From Hygrocybe punicea (lineage: Eukaryota > Basidiomycota > Agaricomycetes > Agaricales > Hygrophoraceae), in NCBI GenBank assembly GCA_963556145.1, contig OY744467.1, forward strand, positions 6,730,710 through 6,794,709: a stretch of 64,000 nucleotides of DNA. Reading direction: 5' to 3'. Every line of letters starts with the position of its first letter. The first letter of the stretch is position 1. The position numbers and the translations under genes are program-made. Below the pieces are notes generated by a model. The model made no database searches. It had not been told where the DNA came from and saw only the letters and a program-made list of their open reading frames with translations. Positions 45,910 through 55,868 of this stretch are shown in pieces.

Positions 45910-46469
45910 TGGCTCAAAATTTTGATGCAAAAAATGGGGTGTTTTACCAAGTATGGGTCCCTGATCTTAGAGCCTCACCTGAGGGTGATGATGGTGAACC
46001 ACCTGAGCTGTGGGCAAATGTGTCCTGGTTTTACACCCAGCAACACATTTGGGATGTGAAGTTAAGTAAAAGAAGCTGCTTGACTTGCTGTAAGATTTAT
46101 TCATCTGCCATCATATTCTTGGATTGAATTATCATATCTCTGCAGTCCATTTGAGCAGATGAGCTCTACTGTGCTCATCAAGAGCAACCATGATCAAATC
46201 ATTCCTGCTCTAAGTATTGAATGTGAGCTTACCTTGATGTTTGTATTTCTTCAAATTGAACACATGGATTATCCTTGCCAGTGTTACGTTTTGCAACTCC
46301 GCAACTCCAATTCCATTGCCCACCATGACAATTCCACTTTACCACACCTTCCTTTTTCATTCCCCTTTGCCTTTTGTCTCCTTTTGGACATCATTGTTTA
46401 TTCTTGTTCTTGTTCTCTTTTTATCCTTTCTTCTAGAACAATCCAGACCAACCATAGACACATCCCCAT

Positions 46470-46715
46470 GTTACGAGTCCCTATAAGGGAATTGTTCTAT
46501 ATGGTGGATTCTCAAACTCAGGGTCAGACTCTAATTTGCCAAGCCATGAGAACAATTTTTTCAAACTGTGGGAACAGTTTTGAAGCCCTGGGAATAATTA
46601 TGAAACAGTGTGACTGGGCGGAGTTGAGTGTGAGAATTTGTTGTCCCAATCAGCAAGAACAATAAGGCAGCCGGATCACAGCAGCCAATGTGGAAATGGG
46701 TAGTGTTATATCATT
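46470..46715 (+). repeat. Dispersed repeat, copy 1 (about 245 bp)
   Basis: Begins TTACGAGTCCCTATAAGGGA, then TTGTTCTATATGGTGG; about 80-85 per cent like 51692-51937 by eye, same orientation. May be solo LTRs or a short interspersed element; no target duplication found. Confidence 0.75.
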
Positions 46716-46884
46716 TTGGTATTGCAATTGCAATCGGTTTCTTATAATAATCACATGCATTGGTAATGCAATGCACCATGTATGAATGAACAATATGTCA
46801 GTGGTATCTGTCATGTAGCTATATCTACTGTGTGTATTAGAATTGTTGATAATGAAAAGAGGTTGAACAGTGTTCATTGTACAC

Positions 46885-47345
46885 CTGTCACACAGGTCCA
46901 GAGGTGTTTGGTGAGTGTTCAGTAGGTGTCCCAGCCTTGCACAAACATCTGTACGAACAACGTATTGGATGTATCTGTAATGTAGATGCATGTACAATGT
47001 GCATTAGAATTAGTGATAATGCAAGCAGTGACTATTTGTCACACAGGTCCAAATGTGTTCGATGTGTTCGGTAAAGTGTTCGGTCAGTGTCCCAGCCTTA
47101 ATCTTGGGCATTCCCCTTGTGTATGAACAACATATTGGATGTATCTGACTATTTGTCACACAGGTCCAAAGGTGTTCTGTAAGTGTTTGGTAGGTGTTCC
47201 AGTTTTCATTTGAGACATTCCCAATGCACAAACCACTGTATGAACAGCACATTGGATGTGTCTGTGATGTAGCAATATTTAATATGCACTTTGAAATCAT
47301 TAACAATGCAAGCAGTGCTTACTCATTTAACAGGTAGAACAATGT
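46885..47345 (+). repeat. Diverged tandem repeat of about 135 bp (four copies)
   Basis: CACACAGGTCCAAAGGTGTT, GTTCCAG or GTCCCAGCCTT, and AACAACATATTGGATGTATC recur at regular spacing with increasing divergence to the right. Confidence 0.75.
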
Positions 47346-49550
47346 ATCAGAAAACATTCAGCAAGCTTCCCAGGTATAATATGGTCTTCTAGCTTCAATG
47401 CTGGGCAATGCCATTGTACAAACAGTAGTATGACCTGTATATTGGATGGGTCTGTACTATTGCTATATAACTTTGCAATGCACATCATACTTAATACATT
47501 CTCAATACTGGTACAATAGGCTGAATGGTTTTCATTTAATCTGCAGCATTACCAATGTACACAAGCTGAACCAGTCATATTGTTGATTCTGGTACTCATC
47601 AAAACCAGCAATCTTATCAAAGTGATTCCAATAGCAGTGCAATTGGTATCGTTGTGCATGGGATTATTTGTACAGTACTCACAGGAGGTTGTTCCTGACC
47701 TGACAAATAATTCAGATACTTAGCATTTCTGGATATACTTACTACACATTCTGTAAAATCTTCAGAGTAACTATGACTAATAATAAAGTAGTAAGGTAGT
47801 TAGTTATATATCTGCCAACTCGAACACTGCAAACTTGATATGAAATATGTCAATTTGGGATTTGATATTGGGTCATGACAAATTGGAAGAAACAGGATAT
47901 AATCAATTAATATCATTGTAGTATGGTATCAGAATGGTATCTGACTAGCATCAGTATGTAATAATAAAGGAAATATCAATAACTTCGCAAATATTTATTA
48001 TCATAGAAGGGTAATAATACTATATTATTTGTATACTCTCATTACTAAAAAGGGATGAGTAACCTGCCATGCAAAGCAATGGCCCACACCCCACTAGTTA
48101 CCTTTCTGTATCTGAATAGTTGCCTTGCCAACAGATGTCACTTTCATTGTCTTTGCTGGACGACATACTTTCTTCCCAAACTGATGCACAATGGCTATCC
48201 TCACCAAACAGTTCATAACCGTGATGATTATTGGTGCCATAGTGATCACCTACCTGATCAGTTTCTACATCATCATGACTTGCCTCTGGAAAAGGCAACC
48301 TTCCTTCATTGATGAAACCGACATCCACCTTGACAGTATACTGACACGTAATTGACAATTGCCATTCCCGGATATATGGTTTCCACTTTTGTATTCTGTG
48401 CCCACCAGTATCCTCCCTGATTATCCGATGACATTCCTCACCTGCATGCATGCCCTGAACAATCCTCAATCACAAGACATTTCACTGGTCCTTCCAATCC
48501 GATCATCACCAAAGCACATTCTTTCGGACTTCAACCACAGACCATACAACTTCCCAAACAGTGAACCAACCCCTATCGTATATTGTTTGCATGACATCGC
48601 TTCATTGCAGTACCCAATTACTTGTTCCCACAGCTTGTCACCTGTGCCATGATTCGAAACCTGGACCCACGTTCATTTATCTTTTTCCATCCATAACCTT
48701 GATACCTCCCACAATTGTTTACAACAATACCCTTTCTTGGACAAATACTGACATCAGGTGGACCACATTGTTCCACACACAGGACAAGACATCACCCCTC
48801 GATATATCATTAACACAGACATCGTCATCTGGTACAGCTTATGCTGTTCACATGTCTGACCTTGACTAGCCCACTGTCCTAGTTGGTTTTTCCTCCATAC
48901 ATTCCTTCGTTTTGTTTCACACCAACCTTGCCGCTATATCCACACTACCTCAAGACACTCCCTTCACCAATCCCACACTGGACGATACCCCTCTTCAACC
49001 CGACCATGCATCGCACTTGCCAGACTGCGCACTTGCCCATTACAGCAAGTGTAGACCCCGAATAGGCAATTCTGCACATCACATGTTCCAATGACAAATC
49101 ATCCGAGTCATCCAGACCTCTTCTATCCTCAATGACACCTGGGCCCCCAGTTGGATAGCGAGAACATTGACATGAGGACACCTCATGTCTGCCTCATGGT
49201 GAACACATGGTGTAGTTGGACTTGCTGTAGCTACATGGTTGGACTTCTATTTACCTCCCCTCAAGACCAGTCACTATATCTACTGTTCTTGTAGTTGGTT
49301 CAGACTTTTTCTTCTTTCTTTTCCTTACATTTAGTCTGGTTCTTGGGGCAGACCCCCTTGTCTTGGGTAACTGCAATGACATTAGACCATGACCCCCCCC
49401 CCCTCTTAGCAGTGTTGTCTTAGTTGTAAGCAACAATGAAAACTGCCAATACGTAACAGCCAGACCCCATGGAAATTCTATACTTTGATGACAGGCAATC
49501 CAACATTCGTGAAATTGGTGTTGGTGCATGGTTTTGGTGGTTTGAGGTCA
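47346..49550. other. Long stretch without a supported gene
   Basis: 47346-48050 is AT-rich non-coding. 48098-48469 minus is open (YELFGEDSHCASVWEESMS) and may be a decayed exon, but no family is recognised. 48470-49180 is pyrimidine-rich with several short frames and no motif. A C-run lies at 49392-49401. Confidence 0.4.
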
Positions 49551-49894
49551 ACTTCCTGAACAAGAATCTTGCAGTGATGGTGACTGGCTAAACATGACAG
49601 TGAAGGCTGTTATTAACTGATGGACTTGCTGCTCAGAGGATTCAGAAAGGCTGTTGCAAGAGAGTGTTCAGTCCAAGCAAGGATCTCCAACATTTTTGCA
49701 TTTACTGTGAAGAATGGCTTCATGAGGGATGCCTCACAGGGCACATTGATGTGACCCTTCGAGAGCTGAATGATTTGGATCAGTTAACACAGAGTGTCCC
49801 AATTTTCAGGGGTTCAAATGGCCAAGGTCAGGATCAGCAGAAGGACTGGTATGTGACTGGTACTGGACGAAAGATTGAGAAGGCTCGTGAATGG

Positions 49895-50518
49895 TGTAGA
49901 GGCTCTGGATTGTGTGGATCCATTTCCCCTTCATATCTGACACCACTCCTGTCCATTCCCATTCCTATATCATTGATTCTGCTCGATTCTGCTATTTCCT
50001 ATCGATTCCACTCTGGATTCCATCTCCAGAATCGTTCCTACTCAAGATGCAATGTCCCTAACAATCCGGAATCAGTACATTTATAGTTATATATCATGTA
50101 TCTTTGTTTCCCATCTCCTAGTACATAGCACCATTCCTCCTATCCTCCACTCCACTCCCCCCTATCACTTACAGCCTTCGCTTGTAGGACATGGTTACTA
50201 CAGCACAGGATCCCTCACAGTAGCATAAAAGTAGCACATTTACACTAAAAAACCATATAGAAATACTGATCCCCAGACACGCATATAGAAATACAGGTTA
50301 TTACAGCGCACTTCAGTTCTATTTCTTAGTCCACTCCTCGTATCGTCTACACCACTCTTCGTCCCTTCTCCCACACTCTCCCTCTGATTCTGGAACACCT
50401 GGATTGAGGTTGGATTGACTAGACCTCTCTAAAGAAACTGATTCCTCTGATCACTTTCTAGCTGATCACCCTTTCCGTAGATTCCTCTTCCAGGTCTACA
50501 ACAGAACTCACCATCACA
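49895..50518 (+). mobile_element. 5' LTR of a Ty3-like retrotransposon (624 bp)
   Basis: Starts TGTAGAGGCTCTGG exactly where the PHD reading stops matching its other copy, and ends CCATCACA just before a primer-binding site, so termini are TG...CA. Contains a TATA-like CATAAAAG near 50224 and pyrimidine-rich 3' half. No matching 3' LTR was found downstream. Confidence 0.65.
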
Positions 50519-50520
50519 AC

Positions 50521-50537
50521 TGGAGCCCACCACGAGG
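50521..50537 (+). other. Putative tRNA primer-binding site
   Basis: TGGAGCCCACCACGAGG begins with TGG two bases after the LTR end, the expected position and start for a site complementary to a tRNA 3' end. The tRNA was not identified. Confidence 0.5.
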
Positions 50538-50699
50538 ATTAGTTTCTTTGTCTTTGCATACCCTCCCCACTGTCAGCTTTGACTTTCATGACGTTCATCC
50601 ATTGTTCCCGACTCTAATTGCTCAGCCCCGCTTATGACTTCGACCCCTTCCTTGTAAATCCCCAACCCGACCCGCTTCCTGAATTGGAAATTCCTCGAT

Positions 50700-51638
50700 A
50701 TGATGCACGGATTCATGCCTCTCCGAGGTGATTGTTCAGCCCCGACATTTCATGGTGACGAACACGACCTTCCCCGCTTCTTTGATGAAATTGACATGCT
50801 CGGCTCCGACTGTGGACTCATGGACGCTATGAAGATTCACTACATGCTCCGGTACCTCAATAACAATGATTACGAACTTTGGTCCACCCTTCCTGCCGCT
50901 TCAGCAAAGGACTTCATACATGCCGTTTTCGACTTCTCTCCCAGTGCCACAGACAGTATTCGGTATATGATCACGGATCTTGATCAAGTGGTTAAACAAC
51001 AATTGGCTTATGGTATAGAGAACAAGATGGACTTAGGACAATATTTCTGGGACTTCATACGCATTTCTGGAGTACTATACGACAATGGCCATTTATCGGA
51101 CAAGCAATGGAATATGTATTTCGCCAACGAATTTGACTCAGATCTTCGTCAACATGTTGAAGAACAACTCCATTACCTTCTTCCTGGTCATTACCACAAC
51201 AATCTGTACCCCGTTGATATTTTCCACGACACCACATTAGTTTTACTTTCCGGTTACCGTTCTGTTCCGGAATCTGTTGTCACTGCAGCCCCCGTTGCCA
51301 TTTCCAGTCCCAATTCCAGTCCCGGTCCCGTATCTGTCGCAGTAATCTCACCTCCAGAACAGATTCCGTCCTCGATCCCGCCCACTGTCTTTCATTCCAC
51401 CCCCCACGTTCATTCTGGTCCTTCATATACTCCGTCCCCATCATCGTGTTCCCCATCCCCATCCACTCTGGTGCCCATTGAGACCATTATTTGTTTACAG
51501 GTTTTGTTGTCCAGTCCCGTGTTGTTCCCGTCCGAGCCCCTTTCTGAATTATCGATGCCGGTCATCAATTCCATCTTGCCTTCCGGACCCGTTCCCGATT
51601 TAACCATACCATTTCCTATTTCGTCCCCATCACAGTAG
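50700..51638 (+). CDS. Gag-like protein of a Ty3/gypsy-type retrotransposon
   Basis: 312-codon ORF 160 bp after the primer-binding site. The start MPLRGDCSAPTFHGDEHDLP with RFFDEIDMLGSDCG, YMLRYLNNNDYELWSTLP and FDFSPSATDSIRYMITDLDQ is the capsid-like pattern of basidiomycete Ty3/gypsy Gag: a helical region that binds partner subunits to form the particle. The C-terminal third is Pro/Ser-rich. No CCHC zinc knuckle, protease or polymerase follows; after the stop at 51638 the sequence runs into a dispersed repeat. The element is a 5' remnant with LTR and Gag only. Confidence 0.68.
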   Translation: MMHGFMPLRGDCSAPTFHGDEHDLPRFFDEIDMLGSDCGLMDAMKIHYMLRYLNNNDYELWSTLPAASAKDFIHAVFDFSPSATDSIRYMITDLDQVVKQQLAYGIENKMDLGQYFWDFIRISGVLYDNGHLSDKQWNMYFANEFDSDLRQHVEEQLHYLLPGHYHNNLYPVDIFHDTTLVLLSGYRSVPESVVTAAPVAISSPNSSPGPVSVAVISPPEQIPSSIPPTVFHSTPHVHSGPSYTPSPSSCSPSPSTLVPIETIICLQVLLSSPVLFPSEPLSELSMPVINSILPSGPVPDLTIPFPISSPSQ

Positions 51639-51691
51639 ACCCAGTCATTTTGGTTAACCCAATCGCAGATATAGTTGCAAAAGGTAGGTAC

Positions 51692-51937
51692 ACATAGCCC
51701 AGTTACGAGTCCCTATAAGGGAATCGTTCTATATGGTGGGTTTTTCAACTCAGGGTCACACTCTAATTTGCCAAGCCATGGGAACAATTGTTGCAAACTG
51801 TGGGAACAATTTTGAATCCCTGTGAATAAATTTGAAACCGTGTGACTGCTGACTTTGTAACTGTGAGAATTTGTTGTCTCAAATGAGCAAGAACAATAAG
51901 GTCACCAGATCAAAGGTGCCAAGTTGGGAAAGGGTAG
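51692..51937 (+). repeat. Dispersed repeat, copy 2
   Basis: TTACGAGTCCCTATAAGGGA..., partner of 46470-46715. Lies 54 bp after the Gag stop. Confidence 0.75.
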
Positions 51938-53352
51938 TCCACTGCTAAGCCGACTTCATGACAATAATCGAATTCTTTGTTAGTGTAATGTGCACATTAT
52001 GACATATGGATGAGTTGAAAACCTGTCTGAACAGTACTGAGCATTCTGTATTGTCCAACTAGTATCTCTACTGTATTCTGAGGAATTGCCAGTGCCATAT
52101 AGACTGGATGAACCGGATATGATATTTTTGTCTACAGATACATATAATAGCTATGTACATTGGAATCACAAGGAACAGGTTGAACACTGGTTTAACCAGC
52201 CGGTTCATCATTTTTTGGCACAAAGTGTTTTGCAGGTGTACCTGATTCCGGGGCATTGCAATTGCACAAATAATAGCAGAAATAAAAGTCTGGACAGTTG
52301 TTGGATGTGCATTATATGTCACATTTGACATCTCATATTGAAGCAGAGCAAGTACAAGCAGAATTATCAACATTGCAAAACTATGGAGTTCACACATTGG
52401 TATCTCAGAAGCTGTTTCAATGTATTCATTGAATGGGCTCATAAGGGTGAGGTGTATAATTTGTTGATGTTTCATCAAAGGACATGAAAATAGTACAATA
52501 AATGTAGTCAACTGTATAATGATATGAGATCAAGACAAAAGGACAAGGAACACAATTAGTCCAAGAGAAGCTCCAATCATGCCAGAACAAACTAATATGA
52601 TGGGAAAGCAATTATTAAATAGCAAAGCATCATATTTATGGTAGGATGGGAAGAAGTGAAGGCTGGGCCAAGATACAATCCAATGGTATCAATGCAGGAA
52701 CATAGCAACATAGGTAAACACAAACTAATGCTTATCAGTACAGCAGTGAATTTTGTCATCAATTTAGATATAAAGGAGTAAATATGCTTGTTGCACCTGC
52801 AGATTTCATCCAGTTAATATGACCCCTCTTTGAACAAAAGGTTATGCATCACATATGAGAAGTAAAGGTAGTTTGATTGAATTTGTACAATGAATTGTAA
52901 TTCAGTTTCGTGGACCACAAACCGAACATATTGGACATGTTCGGTGTGTTTGGTCAATGTGTTTGGTCAATATGTTTAGGTTACTATTGTCATATGTGAT
53001 CAGTACACATTGAACATTGGATATAGTTAGCTATCCAGTCGTGATACAAAGAGAATATGCAAACATTACATCTGGATTATAGGTAGATAATGGATTTTCA
53101 ATAGCTCATTCTCATCTTTTCAGCAAAAAGGCACACCTCTTGCATATTGTGGATCCTCAAATTGCAGAGTCACAATCTAACAATGATTGAAGAATACAAT
53201 ATCTGGACATGTCACATATGTGTCATCAATGTTTGATGTCTGAATCAATAGCCAAATTTCAATTACAGTTTATAGAAGACACATTTCATAGTAAACCGAT
53301 GTATTCAGAATGGTTCCATGTATCATCGTGATTTACAACTTTCAATAGTTTA
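51938..53352. other. AT-rich stretch without genes
   Basis: No motif in any frame of useful length. 52900-52980 has ACATGTTCGGTGTGTTTGGT words that recur in the 61.1-61.6 kb minisatellite. Confidence 0.45.
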
Positions 53353-53918
53353 CAGCCGTTTTACTATCTGATGGCAGTAACTGCACCTTTTTGAATCAAT
53401 TGAGAATTTTAGACTTGGTGGAATTTTGGGTGCTGTGTTTTGTATCTCATGAAATACTGCTTGGATCAAGATGGTTATACAGTTTATGATTCTAGTTGTA
53501 TTTCGAGCCTAATGACAGACAAACATAGTACAGATGCAATAACGGCTCAAAGGACAAAAATAAAGAAGAATATGGTATATGTATTTCTATGCCTTGAAAA
53601 GATGAACAACTTTCTCCATCCAGTCTTCTTCGTATGAGCTCTTTCGATGTCCTAATTTGACAGTATCATTTTGGGTGTCAAAAAGTACTGGTCTACCTTT
53701 TTATTTCATCAACAACTCACCATATCCTAAATATTGTCCAAATGTAATTACAGGAGTAGATAGCCCTCAAGACATAGTACAACTTTCCCTGTATAACCAT
53801 CTTAATCCAAATAGTATTTCATGAGATACAAAACACAGCACCCAAAATTCTACCAAGTCCAAATTTCTCAATTGATTCAAAACAGTGCAGTTGCTGCCAT
53901 CAGATAGCAAAACAACTG
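53353..53918. mobile_element. MITE with about 130-bp inverted repeats and TE-A-like ends (566 bp)
   Basis: The left arm 53353-53482 (CAGCCGTTTTACTATCTGAT, GGCAGTAACTGCAC, TTGAATCAATTGAGAA, TTTTGGGTGCTGTGTTTTGT) is matched inverted by 53789-53918, with TA on both sides (53351-53352, 53919-53920). The first 30 bases share CAGCCGTTT, TGATGGCAG with the TE-A ends. No coding capacity. Probably mobilised by a TE-A-type transposase (inference). Confidence 0.9.
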
Positions 53919-54142
53919 TAACATATCAACAGTTTGAGTACATAGAATATTATACATCAGCATTGGTCTATATTCATATTATTGAAGCGTCGCCTTGTTT
54001 CCACAACACCCTCTGCATCATTACCCTCTTCCACATACCCAACATGTCATTTGATGACTATTCTGGGCTGTGTAGTTGGTGTAGGCAAAGCTGTCTTGTT
54101 GTGAATCATAGTTGCTTCCTGAGAATATACATCAGTATTCGT

Positions 54143-55110
54143 TTAATTCTTGATGTATTGGCATGTTACCTCTGTGAAGTCACTGTCTACCAGTGCCAAT
54201 GACCGTAGATTCAGAATCATCTTGAATTTATCCTTCTTTACCGGAACTGCTGATATTGTAAACTGAACCTCCACTATATCACCGATTCTAAAGCAAGTTG
54301 GGTTTTTTGGAATGAAGCTAATGAATATTTCCATCAGTAGGGATATGATCCCAATTCATCGTCACTCACCAATGTCGATTTCTATCAGACTTCAACTTGT
54401 AATAAAGTACGCAACTGTCCTGGCCATGAAAGTAGTGGGAATTTGCAAGTGAGGTTAATATGCCTTTTGGATCGATGGCATGCTTGAATGGAATGTGAGG
54501 GGAAGAGTTGTCATGTTGGCGATCAGTGAAATATCGTGTTCCTATTGCGAGTGCCATGTAATCCATGTATGTAGAAAGCGTAAAAGCTTGCATTGCTTTG
54601 TCAGGAATTTGACGAGCCAGTTTCTGGTGCAGAATCCGAAGGTTATCGATATAGGATGGAAAGCCCATTGTATCAAGGCCAGTTACAACTATGCTTTGAC
54701 GTATGAAGGGTGTTCGGCGTTCCGGTTGACTATTACAGTGGTTCATCAGAATGGTATTCAAGGAATTGATACAAATTTAGCACATACCTGGTTGTTATGG
54801 GTGGAAGATCTTTCGCCACCAAAATCGCTTGCAAACTTAATACCAATTCTTGATGTTTGGATTCATCATTGGTTGGAAGTGTAAACTTCCAGCAATTTGG
54901 AAAGTCAACATGCACAATATTGACATTTGAAATGTGGCAATGCGGTCAATATGATATACCTTTTCAAATCCAATGACTTACATTTGTGGCCTTCGCAAGC
55001 TGACTTTCATCATCGTCTAAGCGTGCAGATATGATTTCCTGCAGATGTTCAGCTGTCAATTTGGTGTCAAATACTAGCCAGTATATATATGGTCGATATT
55101 GCTAACATGC
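54143..55110 (-). CDS. Multi-copy Agaricomycete hypothetical protein (four readable exons)
   Basis: From about 55110 down: TAEHLQEIISARLDDDESQL with AKATN ending at a GTAAGT donor (54981); HVDFPNCWKFTLPTNDESKH and SLQAILVAKDLPPITTRY (54915-54740); IVVTGLDTMGFPSYIDNLRI, QAFTLSTYMDYMALAIGTRY (54761-54370) ending at GTGAGT; then FRIGDIVEVQFTISAVPVKK and MILNLRSLALVDSDFTE (54320-54165). Splice phases fit and no stop lies in these exons. I recognise the blocks as recurring in mushroom genomes, often near transposons. No enzyme motif. The 5' exon (about 55300-55100) is uncertain. Confidence 0.5.
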
Positions 55111-55868
55111 ACTCTTGAAGTGGTAATAGTTGTCCATCACGTACAAAGCAGTGGTGAGATGTATATTGCGTGGCACAATTCCATCCACTTCATGGATTAT
55201 ATCTTGGGCCATCATCCTCACACCGATCATATCTATATTGGCTTTGATGTCCATGTGATGATAGCTTTCAGGATCCATTTTGTTTTTGTTTTTGTATTGC
55301 ATTCTTGAATATTGAAGTTTGCGTCATTTTGAATAATACGGATCCTTTCCATTTCTTTCAAATGCACCATGTAATGTTGCCTGGTTTGAATATGGAATGG
55401 TCAAGCATGTACTCCAGTTTTTCCCCATTAATTCTGCATCACAGGATATGTATGCACAGCATTGGAATTAACCCCTATCCATTATGCATCAATATCTGTT
55501 AGTATACCCCATGTTTCTTAATTTGGCATTATGCATTTTTGCTTCATGAATACCCATTTTGTTTAGTCTCCCTTCCTAACTTTAATTGAGTTTGTCAATA
55601 ATTCATGAAACCTACCAGTATAAATTTGTGGCGAATATCATGTGGACAGTCATCAATTTTTCATGCATACCTTTGCGCTTTGCATGGAGTACATGGCCCA
55701 AGAAGCCTCGTTTCGTATATGAGCATGTGCCAATGGTGGATCCTCTGATGTTATTGTTGAAGTTTTGGATTCACCGATTCATCTTAAATTCCTAGCTTAT
55801 TGTTTTTGAGTGATTTAAAGCGTGAGTGGAGATGACATCCACTATTCCATCAACGTTTACCACTCTCC
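55111..55868. other. AT-rich stretch, no gene called
   Basis: Two short opposite frames at 55102-55308 with no motif. The plus-strand frame at 55586 is unsupported. Confidence 0.4.

Larger units (their letters stand above)
45910..49894 (+). pseudogene. KDZ-associated BAH-PHD-type gene, broken by insertions
   Basis: 45930-46110 reads VFYQVWVPDLRASPEGDDGE, then ELWANVSWFYTQQHIWD. 46140-46210 reads MSSTVLIKSNHDQIIPA. These are the W.WFY and SNH..II blocks of a BAH-like domain. The PHD finger comes 3.3 kb later: GCCKRVFSPSKDLQHFCIYC, then EEWLHEGCL (49645-49745), followed by LRELNDLDQLTQSVPIFRGS. The usual BAH-PHD order and the cysteine spacing support one original gene of the KDZ-associated family. 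The gap holds dispersed and tandem repeats (46470-47345) and unreadable sequence. The exon is cut at 49894 by an LTR retrotransposon. Another copy of the PHD exon lies inverted at 63532-64000 and shows how the frame continues. Confidence 0.55.

Noticed and set aside
46470..51937. The 245-bp repeats as LTRs of one 5.4-kb retrotransposon
   Set aside because: Gag lies next to the supposed 3' copy, has its own LTR and primer-binding site immediately upstream, and a KDZ-type PHD exon lies between the copies.
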